The notes below the pieces were generated by a model, which had not been told where the DNA came from, made no database searches, and saw nothing but the letters and a program-made list of their open reading frames with translations. A stretch of DNA of 64,000 nucleotides. It comes from Verrucomicrobium spinosum DSM 4136 = JCM 18804. Its GTDB lineage: Bacteria; Verrucomicrobiota; Verrucomicrobiia; Verrucomicrobiales; Verrucomicrobiaceae. Location of the stretch: the NCBI RefSeq assembly GCF_000172155.1, contig NZ_ABIZ01000001.1, positions 3,629,105 to 3,693,104 of the forward strand. Direction: 5' to 3'. Positions 1 to 9,400 of this stretch are shown here, piece by piece. The translations under genes were made by a program, and so were the position numbers. The stretch's first letter is position 1, and each line of letters starts with the position of its first letter.

Positions 1-173
1 GAGTCGTATTTCGTCTTTGAGTCGAACAGGTCTTCACCGCAGCAGACGCACGTGTAGGTGCCGTCGGCCTTGTGATTGCAAAATTTGCCAGTGAACGGAT
101 ACTCTGTCCCTTGTTCCTGGGTCACGCGCCATTGCTCTGGCGAGAGGCGCTCTTGGAGATCAGCTTTGTCCAT
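1..173 (-). CDS. msrB: Peptide-methionine (R)-S-oxide reductase MsrB, N-terminal part only
   Basis: The minus-strand reading frame from the ATG at 173 runs off the left edge after about 57 residues, so only the N-terminus is present. It reads [20 protein letters not shown] and continues through a [10 protein letters not shown] segment and [11 protein letters not shown]. The PFTG block and the CxxC pair (a zinc ligand in this family) are hallmarks of MsrB, which reduces the R-epimer of methionine sulfoxide in proteins. The catalytic cysteine would lie beyond the window. No Shine-Dalgarno is visible before the ATG. It lies downstream of the S4-domain gene on the same strand and may be co-transcribed with it. 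Confidence 0.85.
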   Translation of the reverse strand, partial: MDKADLQERLSPEQWRVTQEQGTEYPFTGKFCNHKADGTYTCVCCGEDLFDSKTKYD

Positions 174-262
174 GCTGAAGCATACGTAGATTTGGCAGGG
201 TTCAACAAAGCAACGCCTGCTTCATTGAACCAGGTTGAGGCCGCTGAGGTGGCGACATCCCA

Positions 263-640
263 TCAGGACTGATTGCGTTCCATCAGCTCGCGGATGAGGC
301 GGAGTTGTTTTTTGTCAGGCTTGGCAGCCAATGCATGAGGCGTAAGCAGGACCTTTTCCCGGCGGGCCTCGGCTGCTTTCTGATAGTTCTGCACTGGCGT
401 CAGATCTTCCATGAAGAGCTTCACCAGCGACGCTCCCACTCGGGTGGTGGGGAAAGCAATGACGCGAACCACCAAACTCAGGTCACCCCGCTGAATGTCG
501 AGCACCTCGCCGAGTTTCAACTCTCGGGCTGGCTTCATGGGTTGCCCGCCAATTTGCACCAGCCCACGGGTGCAGGCCTGGGTGGCAAGAGAGCGGGTCT
601 TGAAAATGCGGACGTGGTGCAGATAAAGGTCGGCGCGCAT
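263..640 (-). CDS. S4-domain RNA-binding protein (Hsp15/HslR-like)
   Basis: This protein of 125 residues starts MRADLYLHHVRIFKTRSLAT. Residues 1-60 form an S4 domain with the usual order: an R-x-D-x-x-L helix, K-T-R-S-x-A, a V-x-I-x-G turn, and K-P-x-x-x-L-K-x-G-x-x-L before the final strand. The lysine- and arginine-rich tail after residue 85 resembles Hsp15, a protein that binds stalled 50S subunits carrying nascent chains in E. coli. The family assignment is firm. The exact role is inferred, because stand-alone S4 proteins are functionally mixed. It lies between rsmB and msrB on the same strand, next to another RNA-acting enzyme. Confidence 0.8.
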   Translation of the reverse strand: MRADLYLHHVRIFKTRSLATQACTRGLVQIGGQPMKPARELKLGEVLDIQRGDLSLVVRVIAFPTTRVGASLVKLFMEDLTPVQNYQKAAEARREKVLLTPHALAAKPDKKQLRLIRELMERNQS

Positions 641-653
641 GAAGGGGGGGTAT

Positions 654-679
654 TCTGGCGGAGTGAGAGCTCCGCCAGA
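654..679. other. Perfect intercistronic hairpin between rsmB and the S4 gene
   Basis: TCTGGCGGAG at 654-663 and CTCCGCCAGA at 670-679 are perfect 10-base inverted repeats with a 6-base loop. The hairpin fills most of the 62-nt gap between rsmB and the S4-domain gene. No T-tract follows on the minus strand (the next bases are ATACCCCCCC), so it is not a standard intrinsic terminator. It could act as an mRNA-stabilising or processing element. Confidence 0.5.
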
Positions 680-702
680 TTCCTATTCTACGTCAAACAG
701 CC

Positions 703-1947
703 TCAACTTTTCAACAAAAGCGCAGCGAACGCGCCATCGAATCCATCTCTCCAGGGGAGGGAACTCCGAGTTTCCACCAGCTTGAATTCCGGATGAGCGA
801 CCAGGAATGAAGCAATGATGTCCTCGTTTTCCTCCCGATCGAGACTGCAAGTGCTGTAAACCAAGCTTCCGCCGGACTTCAGGAGAGGTGACAGAGTGGA
901 CAGAATCTTGGTCTGTAGTTGGGCCATCTCGACGAAGACCTCAGGATCCAACCGCCAACGGACATCGACGCGACGACGCATCACGCCCGTATTGCTGCAG
1001 GGGGCATCAAGAAGAATGCGATCAACTTGGACGCCTTTCCAGATCGGAGGCAACGGTTTGGTCCAATCCACCTGACGGTTCTCTGCAATGGTTACGTTCA
1101 GACGCTCCAGATTCTGCTGCATGCGCTGGAGCCTGCGGGGCACAGAGTCACAAGTCAGGATCCGTCCCTGATTCTGCATCTTCTGCGCCAGATACGCGGA
1201 CTTGCCGCCTGGTGCAGCGCAAGCATCCAGAATCGTCTCACCCGGTTGAGGGGCGAGGAGATCGCAGGCGATTACCGTACTGGGGTCCTGAGCATAACAC
1301 CGGCCGCTGGCGAGCCACTCACGCGGCAAGGTGTCGGCGCGGAAGAACCCCGGGAAAGAAATAGGTTCCAGCGGGAGCACCTCTTCCGGGGTGAGCGGCT
1401 GCGGGTGCAATTGATTCACCCGCACATACGTTGAGGCGGGCTGTTGGTCCCACTCGCAGAGGGCTTCCGCTGCTGACTTGCCGAACTGCTTGGTCCACCG
1501 CTCAGCAAGCCAGGAAGGATGCGAGGTTCGCTCGGCGATGGGGAGGCGATCCATGCGTGCCAAGAGCGGGATTCTCTCCCGGTCCACCCGGCGAAGCACG
1601 GCGTTGACCAGCCCGCGAGCCTTGCCAGCCTGGTTCACCGTTTCGTTCACTACGGCGTGGGCTGGCATCTCCAGCAGAAGAAGCTGGGCAATGCCGAGCC
1701 TGAGCAGCCAGTGGACACTGGTTTCAAGGTGCTGATTGTCGCAGACCCGTTCCAGCCAGATGTCCAGCAGGTCGATGTTGCGAAGCGTGCCCATCACTAG
1801 CGTCTGAAGGAGCGCGGTGTCGCGATGATCAAGGCGATGGGTGGCGGCAGCCTTTTCGATGAGGTCTGCTGCATAGATTTCACTGCGCTCCCATTCGACG
1901 AGAATCTGAAGTGCAAGCTGTCGGGAATTAAGGGGGATTACGCTCAT
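703..1947 (-). CDS. rsmB: 16S rRNA (cytosine-C5) methyltransferase RsmB (NusB-Sun type)
   Basis: This protein of 414 residues is close to the usual RsmB length of about 430. Residues 1-140 form a NusB-like helical RNA-binding domain (MSVIPLNSRQLALQILVEWE). The rest is a Rossmann methyltransferase with the SAM loop LDACAAPGGKSAYLAQKM, motif IV DAPCSNTGVMRR and the catalytic-cysteine motif VYSTCSLDREENE. The family methylates C967 of 16S rRNA. An open frame continues upstream to 2100, but the ATG at 1947 is chosen because it gives the conserved N-terminus. That ATG overlaps the ugd stop by 4 nt (ATGA), which indicates translational coupling. Confidence 0.92.
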   Translation of the reverse strand: MSVIPLNSRQLALQILVEWERSEIYAADLIEKAAATHRLDHRDTALLQTLVMGTLRNIDLLDIWLERVCDNQHLETSVHWLLRLGIAQLLLLEMPAHAVVNETVNQAGKARGLVNAVLRRVDRERIPLLARMDRLPIAERTSHPSWLAERWTKQFGKSAAEALCEWDQQPASTYVRVNQLHPQPLTPEEVLPLEPISFPGFFRADTLPREWLASGRCYAQDPSTVIACDLLAPQPGETILDACAAPGGKSAYLAQKMQNQGRILTCDSVPRRLQRMQQNLERLNVTIAENRQVDWTKPLPPIWKGVQVDRILLDAPCSNTGVMRRRVDVRWRLDPEVFVEMAQLQTKILSTLSPLLKSGGSLVYSTCSLDREENEDIIASFLVAHPEFKLVETRSSLPWRDGFDGAFAALLLKS

Positions 1948-3257
1948 TCTGCTGCAAGGGTGCCTCGGCCGATGCCCCGGTATTGGAAGCCGTAGCTGGC
2001 TGCTGCGGTCGGGTCGAGCAGATTGCGCCCGTCGAAGATAAGGGGGGTGCGCATCGCGTCGCGAAGTTCTTGGAGATCCACTGTGGCGAATTCCGGCCAT
2101 TCAGTGGCCACGATGAGCGCCTCGGCACCACGGGCAGCTTCGACAGGATTGTCGGTGAGAGTGACCTTGCTGGCGATGGGAAGCTCGCGGAACTTGTCCA
2201 TGGCCTTGGGATCGTAGGCCGTGACTTCCGCGCCCTCTTTGACCAAGGTCTCCACAAGACTGATGGCGACGCTGGATCGGACGTCGTCCGTGTTGGGTTT
2301 GAAGCTGAGACCCCAGACGGCGATCTTCTTGTCCTTAAGCACCCAAAGGGCCTCCCGTACGCTGTCGAGAAAGCGATTGAGCTGGCGGGCGTTGATCTTC
2401 TGAACCTCTTTAAGCAGATTGAAAGGAGTGCCCAGCTGTTCTGCAATCGCGATGAAGGCGGCGATGTCCTTTGGGAAACAAGAGCCCCCGTAGCCAAGGC
2501 CCGCGTTGAGGAAACTACGGCCGATGCGCTTGTCCATGCCAATGCCCTCGGCGACCTTCTCCACGTCTGCACCGCTGACCTCGCAAAGCTCGGACAGTGC
2601 GTTTACATAGGAAATCTTCAGAGCGAGGAAACTGTTTGCGGCATGCTTGATGAGCTCGGCGCTGTTGATGTCGGTCACGAGTACCGGGGCAACAAAAGGC
2701 TCATAGACCTTTTGCATGACCGCGAGAGCGCGGTCGCTGTTGCCGCCGATGACGATGCGGTCAGGGCTCATGAGGTCTTCCACGGCGCTGCCTTCACGCA
2801 GGAACTCGGGATTGCTCACGACGTCGAATTCCACGCCCGGCTTGGCGTAGCGGCGGATCGTCTGAGCGACGCGCTCGCCGGTCTTCACGGGAACCGTGCT
2901 CTTGTCCACAATTACCCGATAGCTGCCGAGGCAGACGGCAATTTCGCGTGCCACTTTTTCGATGAAGCTGAGATCCACGCTGCCATCTGCCTGGGGCGGG
3001 GTTGGTACCGCAATGAAGATCACCTCACCGTGATCGACGCCCTCTTCCGTGCTGGTGGTGAACTGTAGGCGCTTGGAGACAACATTCTTGCGGACGATTG
3101 TTTCCAGGCCGGGCTCGTAAATCGGGATTTTGCCCTCCAAAAGGCTTTTGATTTTGCGTTCATCATTGTCCACGCAAACAACGTGATGGCCGACTTCTGC
3201 GAAGCAGGCACCTGTAGTGAGTCCAACGTAACCGGAACCAATGATCGTGAGTTTCAT
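1944..3257 (-). CDS. ugd: UDP-glucose 6-dehydrogenase
   Basis: This 437-residue enzyme oxidises UDP-glucose to UDP-glucuronate with two NAD+, supplying precursors for surface polysaccharide or LPS. It has the N-terminal NAD-binding motif MKLTIIGSGYVGLTTGACF, the central KSTVPVKTGE block, and VSNPEFLREGSAVEDLMSPD. The substrate lysine lies in ELIKHAANSFLALKISY (K204) and the catalytic cysteine in GYGGSCFPKD (C260). The C-terminal UDP-binding domain contains the WGLSFKPNTDDVRSS block. Length and motifs fit a full, intact enzyme. It overlaps rsmB downstream by 4 nt. Its functional link is more plausibly to the envelope genes lptD and lpxA nearby than to rsmB. Confidence 0.95.
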   Translation of the reverse strand: MKLTIIGSGYVGLTTGACFAEVGHHVVCVDNDERKIKSLLEGKIPIYEPGLETIVRKNVVSKRLQFTTSTEEGVDHGEVIFIAVPTPPQADGSVDLSFIEKVAREIAVCLGSYRVIVDKSTVPVKTGERVAQTIRRYAKPGVEFDVVSNPEFLREGSAVEDLMSPDRIVIGGNSDRALAVMQKVYEPFVAPVLVTDINSAELIKHAANSFLALKISYVNALSELCEVSGADVEKVAEGIGMDKRIGRSFLNAGLGYGGSCFPKDIAAFIAIAEQLGTPFNLLKEVQKINARQLNRFLDSVREALWVLKDKKIAVWGLSFKPNTDDVRSSVAISLVETLVKEGAEVTAYDPKAMDKFRELPIASKVTLTDNPVEAARGAEALIVATEWPEFATVDLQELRDAMRTPLIFDGRNLLDPTAAASYGFQYRGIGRGTLAAE

Positions 3258-3647
3258 GCAAAGAGTGGGGAGAGAGGGGCAGCCTTGGGCGGCAGCAGGA
3301 CGGGACTAATGCGGAGGTTGGGGGAGGGCACAAGCCCGAAGGACGGGAGAAAAGATACCAAAACAAGCTGCGGATGTCTGAATATCACAAATTGGGGAAG
3401 ATTGTAGGGACGTGTGAATTTCGCAGGCGTTTTTTGCCCTGCCAAGAGTTTGAATCACCGCAGAGATTTGATTGGGGCTCTGTGAATGATTGAGAGGTGA
3501 TCCCCCGGCGTGGTCCGACTTTCCCCGCCGGTGTGCGAGCGAAAAGTTTGTGCGGGAGATCCGTCAGTCGAACATCCTCCCGTCATACTGGGGTGTGGAT
3601 GCGGGCGACCGAGGTGAGGGGGGCGCGGAGAATGTCCTGCGAGCCCA
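3258..3647. other. Spacer between lptD terminator and ugd start
   Basis: About 390 nt without a convincing gene. The part nearest ugd is rich in G and A on the plus strand, so its minus-strand leader would be pyrimidine-rich and lacks a Shine-Dalgarno. The stretch around 3350-3440 is the most AT-rich and is the likely place for a ugd promoter, but no confident -35/-10 pair was found. Open frames here are short and lack family motifs. Confidence 0.4.
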
Positions 3648-3679
3648 ACAAAAAACCCGACATCCGAAGATGCCGGGTT
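3648..3679 (-). terminator. Intrinsic terminator of lptD
   Basis: On the minus strand, 36 nt after the lptD stop, an 11-base stem (AACCCGGCATC with GATGTCGGGTT, one internal mismatch) closes on a UUCG tetraloop. It is followed at once by a run of six T and then GTTGGG. The C(UUCG)G loop plus T-tract is a textbook rho-independent terminator. Confidence 0.9.
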
Positions 3680-3714
3680 CTGAAGGAATTTCGTTGCCTT
3701 TCAGGCGATGGGGA

Positions 3715-6201
3715 CTACTCGCGTCCGCCCTGGCCGGTCGGATTCGGGTCGAGGTCAAGCGGGATGCTGACCTGGGGGAAATCCTTGAGGGTGAGGGAGA
3801 GCACCAAGCCGTACTCGTTGGTCTTGCCATCCTTGCCACTTTGGTTTTCGCGGATCAAGCCACCCACGGACATCGTCCAGCTCGCAAGGTCGCGGTGGAT
3901 GCTGTAGCTCTGGTACTGAAGCGTGCTGTCCTCCATCTCGTAGATGTGGTTCATGGAGAAGCCCCAGTTGGAGTTGATCTTCGTGTAGATGCGGGAGTAG
4001 ATCAGGCTGCTGTCCACGAAGATCGGGTTGTCGGTCAGCAACTGGTGACCCAAGGACCATGAGAAGGTCTTGGTGGGCATCCAGGTGATGTTCGAGTTGA
4101 CCTCGGTGAAGTTGTAGTCGCTGCTGCCAATGGGGAGCTGACTGTCGATGGAAAGGGCCAACCAAGGGAGGGGAGCCCAGAAGAGGTCGTTGTAGAGGTT
4201 GGATACATCGCGATCAAACTCAGGATCTTCCATAAAGAGATCCAGGTAGGTGTTGATGCCGGCATAGTTGTGAGTGCCGCCGTCACGCTTCGTCTGGAAG
4301 AGGTTGCGCACACCGATACGGGCGATGTTCCAACTCTTCAGGTCGTCGATGGCGGTGAAGAAGGGAACGTCGATCGGGCGGGGGCGGGTGGACGGGGTGA
4401 GACGGTCGATGCTACCAAGGCCCTCGATGGTGTCGGCCTCGACATAGGAGTAGTTGAGGTAGGGCTGAATGATGTGGCGGAGCCCGTCCAGACCAATCCG
4501 GCGGTTCTGTACATCTTCCCAAGTCTTGCTGAATTTCGCGGAGAGGTCGAACCCTGCGGCGAAGATTGGGCGGGTGTCGTTGCCAACATTGGAGGTGCCA
4601 CCTTCGACATCGTTGTAGTAGGTCACGCCACCGCCGATGCGGGGAACGAAGTTGATCCAATCGCCCTGACCGAAGCTGATCGGGTAGAGGAACTCATGAT
4701 AAGTGTGGGCGCGGAGGAACTTGTTCTCGTTGAGCTCAGCCTGGAGCAGTTCAAGGTCGTTTTCGACGTCATCACGGGTCAACAACTGCTTGGGTACGGA
4801 GCGAATCACGGCCGCGTCATTGCTCACCAGCGTGGTGCCAGCCAGGGCGGTGGTGGTGGAGGGGAGGGCATTGCCATCGGCGTCAAGAAGCCCGGTGGTG
4901 CCGCCATTTGCACCATAGGCGGTGCTCAGGTAGTTTTCCTGTTGGGCGATCTTGCTTTGAAGGGTGGCACGCTCGTTGTCGGAAAGCTTGTCACGGTAGG
5001 ACCCCAAGCTCGTCTCACCCTGATAGTAGATATTGGTGTTGAGGATGCGGGAGCGGGTGAAATCAAAAGCCAGCTCGACGCGCTCATCTGCGTGGTAAAA
5101 CTCATTGAGCTGCATGCGGGCCAAGAGGGAGGCCGTGAAGCGATCGTCCCGTTTGACCAGATTGACGATGTTGTCCGGTTGGGGCTCAAGACGGAAGTCG
5201 TTGAGGAAGTAATCTTCCAGCATGAACTCGTCGCTCAGCTTGGTGAGATCGAAGTCGAGATACCAGGTACTTTCCTGAGGGCCGGGGATGTAGATGCGGT
5301 GCTGGAAGCCCACGCGGTAGCGATTCTCATCCACCAAGGCATCGGAACGTGTCGAGTCGTTGACGCCGGTGAGAGGGTCAGTGTCGTAAGCGTAGTAAAG
5401 CTTGAGCTGGCCAATGTGGGGATTTTTGCGCCACTTTTCCGAATAGAAGTCAGCACCAATGCCGATGCCGCGGGAGCTGCGAAGGTCCAGGTGGTACTTG
5501 GCGAGGGTATGGTCGCCGTGCATCACACCGTACTGGTTGAGCAGGAAAGCGCCCCACTGGCTGGTGTAGCCTGGCTGGAAGAAATAGCCCAGTTCGTCAT
5601 CGAGCGGCTGGACGATATAAGGGAACCAGAAGACGGGGGTCTTGCCAGCATACACCTTCACGCCCTTCATAATAACGCGGTCACCAGGATAGATCGTGAT
5701 GGACTTGGCGCGGATCCGGTAGTTCTGAACCTGGCTGTCATGCGTGGTGAACCAGGCATTGGTGCCGTCGATGCGATCCACCTTGCCGGAGTTGGTCTTG
5801 AATCCGTCCGTCTGGTAAAAGATGGGGGGGAGGGAGCTGCGAACGCTATTGGCCTTCAGCTCTTCCGTCTTGACGTTGTAGATGATGTTTTCTCCGCGAA
5901 AGATCTCCCCGTCTTTCACGACTGTCACATTTTCGCGGGCGACCACATCGCCAGTGTTGGCGTTGTACTCAGCCTGACCAGCCTTGATTTCCACATCTTC
6001 GTATTTGATGTGGACATCCCCTTTGGCAGTGGCTACGCCCGTCATGGGGTCGAAGCCGGTTTCCATACCCTCAATGTTGATGTTGCTGGTCAGCGCCCCC
6101 AGCACATCGGCCTGGCCGTGGGCGTTGGCGGAGAGTAGAAGGGCGCAACTGGCGAGAGATAAGGCTAGCTTCATGGCGCGGGGAGTCGTGAGAGGTCTCA
6201 T
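3715..6201 (-). CDS. lptD: LPS-assembly protein LptD (OstA)
   Basis: This outer-membrane protein of 828 residues inserts LPS into the outer leaflet, normally with the lipoprotein LptE. A signal peptide is visible as MKLALSLASCALLLSANAHG. The OstA-like beta-jellyroll follows at about residues 45-140, with repeated strands such as GVATAKGDVHIKYEDVEIKA and GDVVARENVTVVKDGEIFRG. The rest is a long beta-barrel domain rich in alternating aromatic strands, ending in a glycine-rich tail. The frame opens with an ATG at 6201, but the signal peptide starts at a second ATG at 6174, so that start is equally likely. Neither has a clear Shine-Dalgarno. The gene ends at a strong terminator. Confidence 0.9.
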   Translation of the reverse strand: MRPLTTPRAMKLALSLASCALLLSANAHGQADVLGALTSNINIEGMETGFDPMTGVATAKGDVHIKYEDVEIKAGQAEYNANTGDVVARENVTVVKDGEIFRGENIIYNVKTEELKANSVRSSLPPIFYQTDGFKTNSGKVDRIDGTNAWFTTHDSQVQNYRIRAKSITIYPGDRVIMKGVKVYAGKTPVFWFPYIVQPLDDELGYFFQPGYTSQWGAFLLNQYGVMHGDHTLAKYHLDLRSSRGIGIGADFYSEKWRKNPHIGQLKLYYAYDTDPLTGVNDSTRSDALVDENRYRVGFQHRIYIPGPQESTWYLDFDLTKLSDEFMLEDYFLNDFRLEPQPDNIVNLVKRDDRFTASLLARMQLNEFYHADERVELAFDFTRSRILNTNIYYQGETSLGSYRDKLSDNERATLQSKIAQQENYLSTAYGANGGTTGLLDADGNALPSTTTALAGTTLVSNDAAVIRSVPKQLLTRDDVENDLELLQAELNENKFLRAHTYHEFLYPISFGQGDWINFVPRIGGGVTYYNDVEGGTSNVGNDTRPIFAAGFDLSAKFSKTWEDVQNRRIGLDGLRHIIQPYLNYSYVEADTIEGLGSIDRLTPSTRPRPIDVPFFTAIDDLKSWNIARIGVRNLFQTKRDGGTHNYAGINTYLDLFMEDPEFDRDVSNLYNDLFWAPLPWLALSIDSQLPIGSSDYNFTEVNSNITWMPTKTFSWSLGHQLLTDNPIFVDSSLIYSRIYTKINSNWGFSMNHIYEMEDSTLQYQSYSIHRDLASWTMSVGGLIRENQSGKDGKTNEYGLVLSLTLKDFPQVSIPLDLDPNPTGQGGRE

Positions 6202-6426
6202 GCGGGCGCTGGACAGGGGGAGTGGGAGAGGTTGTTAAAACGTATGAAATAGGCGATGCCAGCCGGGGCAGCAAGGAAAAGGAAAAGAAAAATCTGGGCC
6301 AACCGGGCCAGCTCTTTGGCCGTTCTTGATGTTAGCCAGGCAAGTTGCGTTTCTCTTTGACGCCGTTGCGGATTCGTCAGGGTGCCACCCTTGGTTTGGC
6401 ACAAGGCATGCTTTACCTTCGCTCAC

Positions 6427-9400
6427 ATGTCCATTCACGTCGCCCTTCATCATCGCACGACCTACTCTTATGACCGTCCCATCTCCCTCGGGCCGCAGAC
6501 GATCCGGTTGCGACCGGCGCCGCATTGCCGGACCAAGGTTTTGAGCTACTCTCTCAAGGTGGAACCGGCCGATCAGTTCCTCAACTGGCAGCAGGACTCG
6601 CATGCCAATTATCTGGCCCGGCTGGTCTTCCCTGAGAAGACGGAGAAACTCGACATCATCGTCGATCTGGTCGCCGAAATGGCGGTGTACAACCCTTTTG
6701 ACTTTTTCCTGGAGCCCTCTGCAGAAAATTTTCCCTTCCAATACGAGCCTTGGCTGTTCCGGGACTTGTCCCCCTATCTTCAGACGGAGACCGTCAGTCC
6801 AGAGGTGCACCGGTATGCGCTCGACTGGCAGGGCAAGCAGATGCGAATGATCGATTTCCTCGTCGCGCTGAACCTCCAGGTTAGCCAGGACGTGAGCTAC
6901 ACCATCCGGATGGAGCCCGGGGTGCAGACGCCCGAGGAGACGTTGAAGATTCGGAGCGGGTCGTGTCGGGACACGGGCTGGCTTTTGGTGAATGTGTTGC
7001 GAGCCCTCGGGTTCGCTGCCCGGTTCGTCAGTGGATATCTAATTCAGCTTAAGGCTGATGTGAAGGCTTTGGACGGCCCAAGTGGAGCGGAAAAGGACTT
7101 CACGGATCTGCATGCTTGGTGCGAAGTTTACCTTCCAGGAGCGGGTTGGATCGGGCTTGATCCGACTTCTGGCCTCTTTGCGGGGGAGGGGCATTTGCCC
7201 GTGGCCTGCACCCCGGAGCCTGGCACGGCAGCCCCGCTGACCGGGGTGCTGGAGAAGTGTGAGAGCACGCTCCATCACGAGATGGAGGTCACACGCATCT
7301 ATGAGTCCCCCAGGGTGACGAAGCCTTACTCTGAGGAGGAATGGAAAAAGATCGTGGCCCTAGGCCGATCCGTGGATGACAAGCTGCGCCGGGGCGACGT
7401 CCGGTTGACGATGGGGGGCGAGCCGACCTTTGTCTCGATTGATGATCCGGATGGTGATGAGTGGAACTTTACTGCCAACGGCGTGAAGAAGCGGGAACTG
7501 GCGGGGGAACTTCTGAAGCGTCTGAGGACCAAGTACGCGTCCAATGGCGGGTTTCTGCACTACGGGCAAGGAAAGTGGTATCCGGGAGAGAGTCTGCCGC
7601 GGTGGTCACTCGGCTGCTGGTGGCGCAAGGATGGCGAACCGATCTGGAGCGACCCAAATCTGATCGCGGACGAGTCGGTTGACTATGGCTTTGGCGTGGA
7701 TGACGCGAAAAGGCTTGTTGATCGGATCATGAAGGGCTTGGGAGTGGATCCCCAGTGGCTCATCCCTGCCTACGAAGACGTGTACTACTACATCTGGCGC
7801 GAGCGTCGGCTTCCCTCCAATGTGGATCCTCTTCAAGCCAATCTGGCGGACAAGGAGGAGCGCGAGCGCATTCGCCGCATCTTTGAGCGTGGTCTGGGTT
7901 CGGTGACCGGGTATGCCCTGCCGATTCAGCGGAGTGCGGATAAAGGGCAGCCAGCGTGGGTAAGTGGGCCGTGGTTTCTGCGCCGGGAGACGCTGTACCT
8001 CACACCGGGAGACTCGCCCATGGGGCTGCGGTTGCCACTGGATTCCCTGCCGTGGGTCGAGGAACGGGAGTATCCATGGGTCTATGAGCGGGATCCGATG
8101 GAGAAGTTGTCGCCGCTGCCCTCGCGCAGGGATCGCGCCGGGCAGATGTTCGTCGGTCGGGATCCAGAGGTGACTTCCGCCTCCAGAAGTGGACCATTGT
8201 ATCGGTTTGGAACTGGCGTAAATGACCCCACATCGTCCCAGTCGGGCCCTCTCCCTGGTGCTGGAGGAGGCGCTGGCAATCGAGGTGGCGACAAAGGCGA
8301 TGGTTCAGGGGGTGTCCCTGATGTGGTGGCGCATCAGAAAATGGCTGACTTGGCACATACCCGCCGCCCCGATCCTCAGCAGAGCGCTCCTTGGATCGTG
8401 CGCACAGCCCTGTGTGTGGAGCCGCGGAATGGCCGTCTTCACATCTTCATGCCGCCGGTTGAGACCACGGAAGACTATCTGGATCTGGTTGAAATCATAG
8501 AGGCTGCCGTGTCCGATCTTGGCATGCCCGTAGTCTTCGAGGGGGCACCGCCTTCCTACGACCCTCGACTGCAGGTGTTGAAGGTCACCCCTGACCCGGG
8601 TGTGCTCGAAGTGAACCTGCACCCCTCAGCCACCTGGGATGAGCTGGTGGACAAAACAGAGACCCTCTATGAGGAAGCCCGCCTTACTCGGTTGGGGACG
8701 GAGAAATTCATGCTCGATGGTCGTCACACCGGGACGGGCGGAGGAAACCACATCATCATCGGTGGAGAGACTCCGGCGGATTCTCCCGTGCTACGCAGGC
8801 CAGATTTGTTGAAATCCCTGCTGGGTTACTGGCAGAATCACCCGTCCCTCAGCTACCTGTTTACGGGTCTGTTTATTGGTCCTACCAGCCAGGCTCCGCG
8901 GGTGGATGAAGCCCGTAATGACTCGCTCTATGAGCTCAATCTTGCCTTCCAGCAAGTGCCGGAGAAGGGAAAAGACATGCCGCCGTGGTTGGTGGATCGT
9001 CTGTTCCGCAACCTGCTCATCGATTCCACTGGGAACACTCACCGGGCAGAGTTTTGCATCGACAAGCTATTCAGCCCCGACAGTTCAACCGGGAGGCTGG
9101 GGCTGGTGGAACTGCGGAGCTATGAGATGCCTCCCCACAGCCGGATGAGTCTGGCTCAGCAGCTTTTGTTGCGGGCGCTCGTCGCGAAGTTCTGGGACAA
9201 TCCCTATTCCAGCACACCGGTCCGATGGGGCACTGACATTCATGATCGCTGGATGCTGCCGCATTTTCTCTGGGATGACTTTGCGGATGTCATCAATGAT
9301 CTCCGGGCGGACGGCATCGAGATGGAGGCGGACTGGTTTGCTCCGCACCGGGAATTCCGGTTCCCGCTGATTGGAGAATTCTCCCAGCGGAACGTGCAGG

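Noticed and set aside
1983-3068. 361-codon open frame opposite ugd
   Set aside because: Antisense to a gene with all catalytic residues of UDP-glucose dehydrogenase.
4270-6138. 622-codon open frame opposite lptD
   Set aside because: It lies fully antisense to lptD, whose signal peptide and OstA motifs are clear. The antisense translation shows no family motif and is the usual by-product of GC-rich coding DNA.
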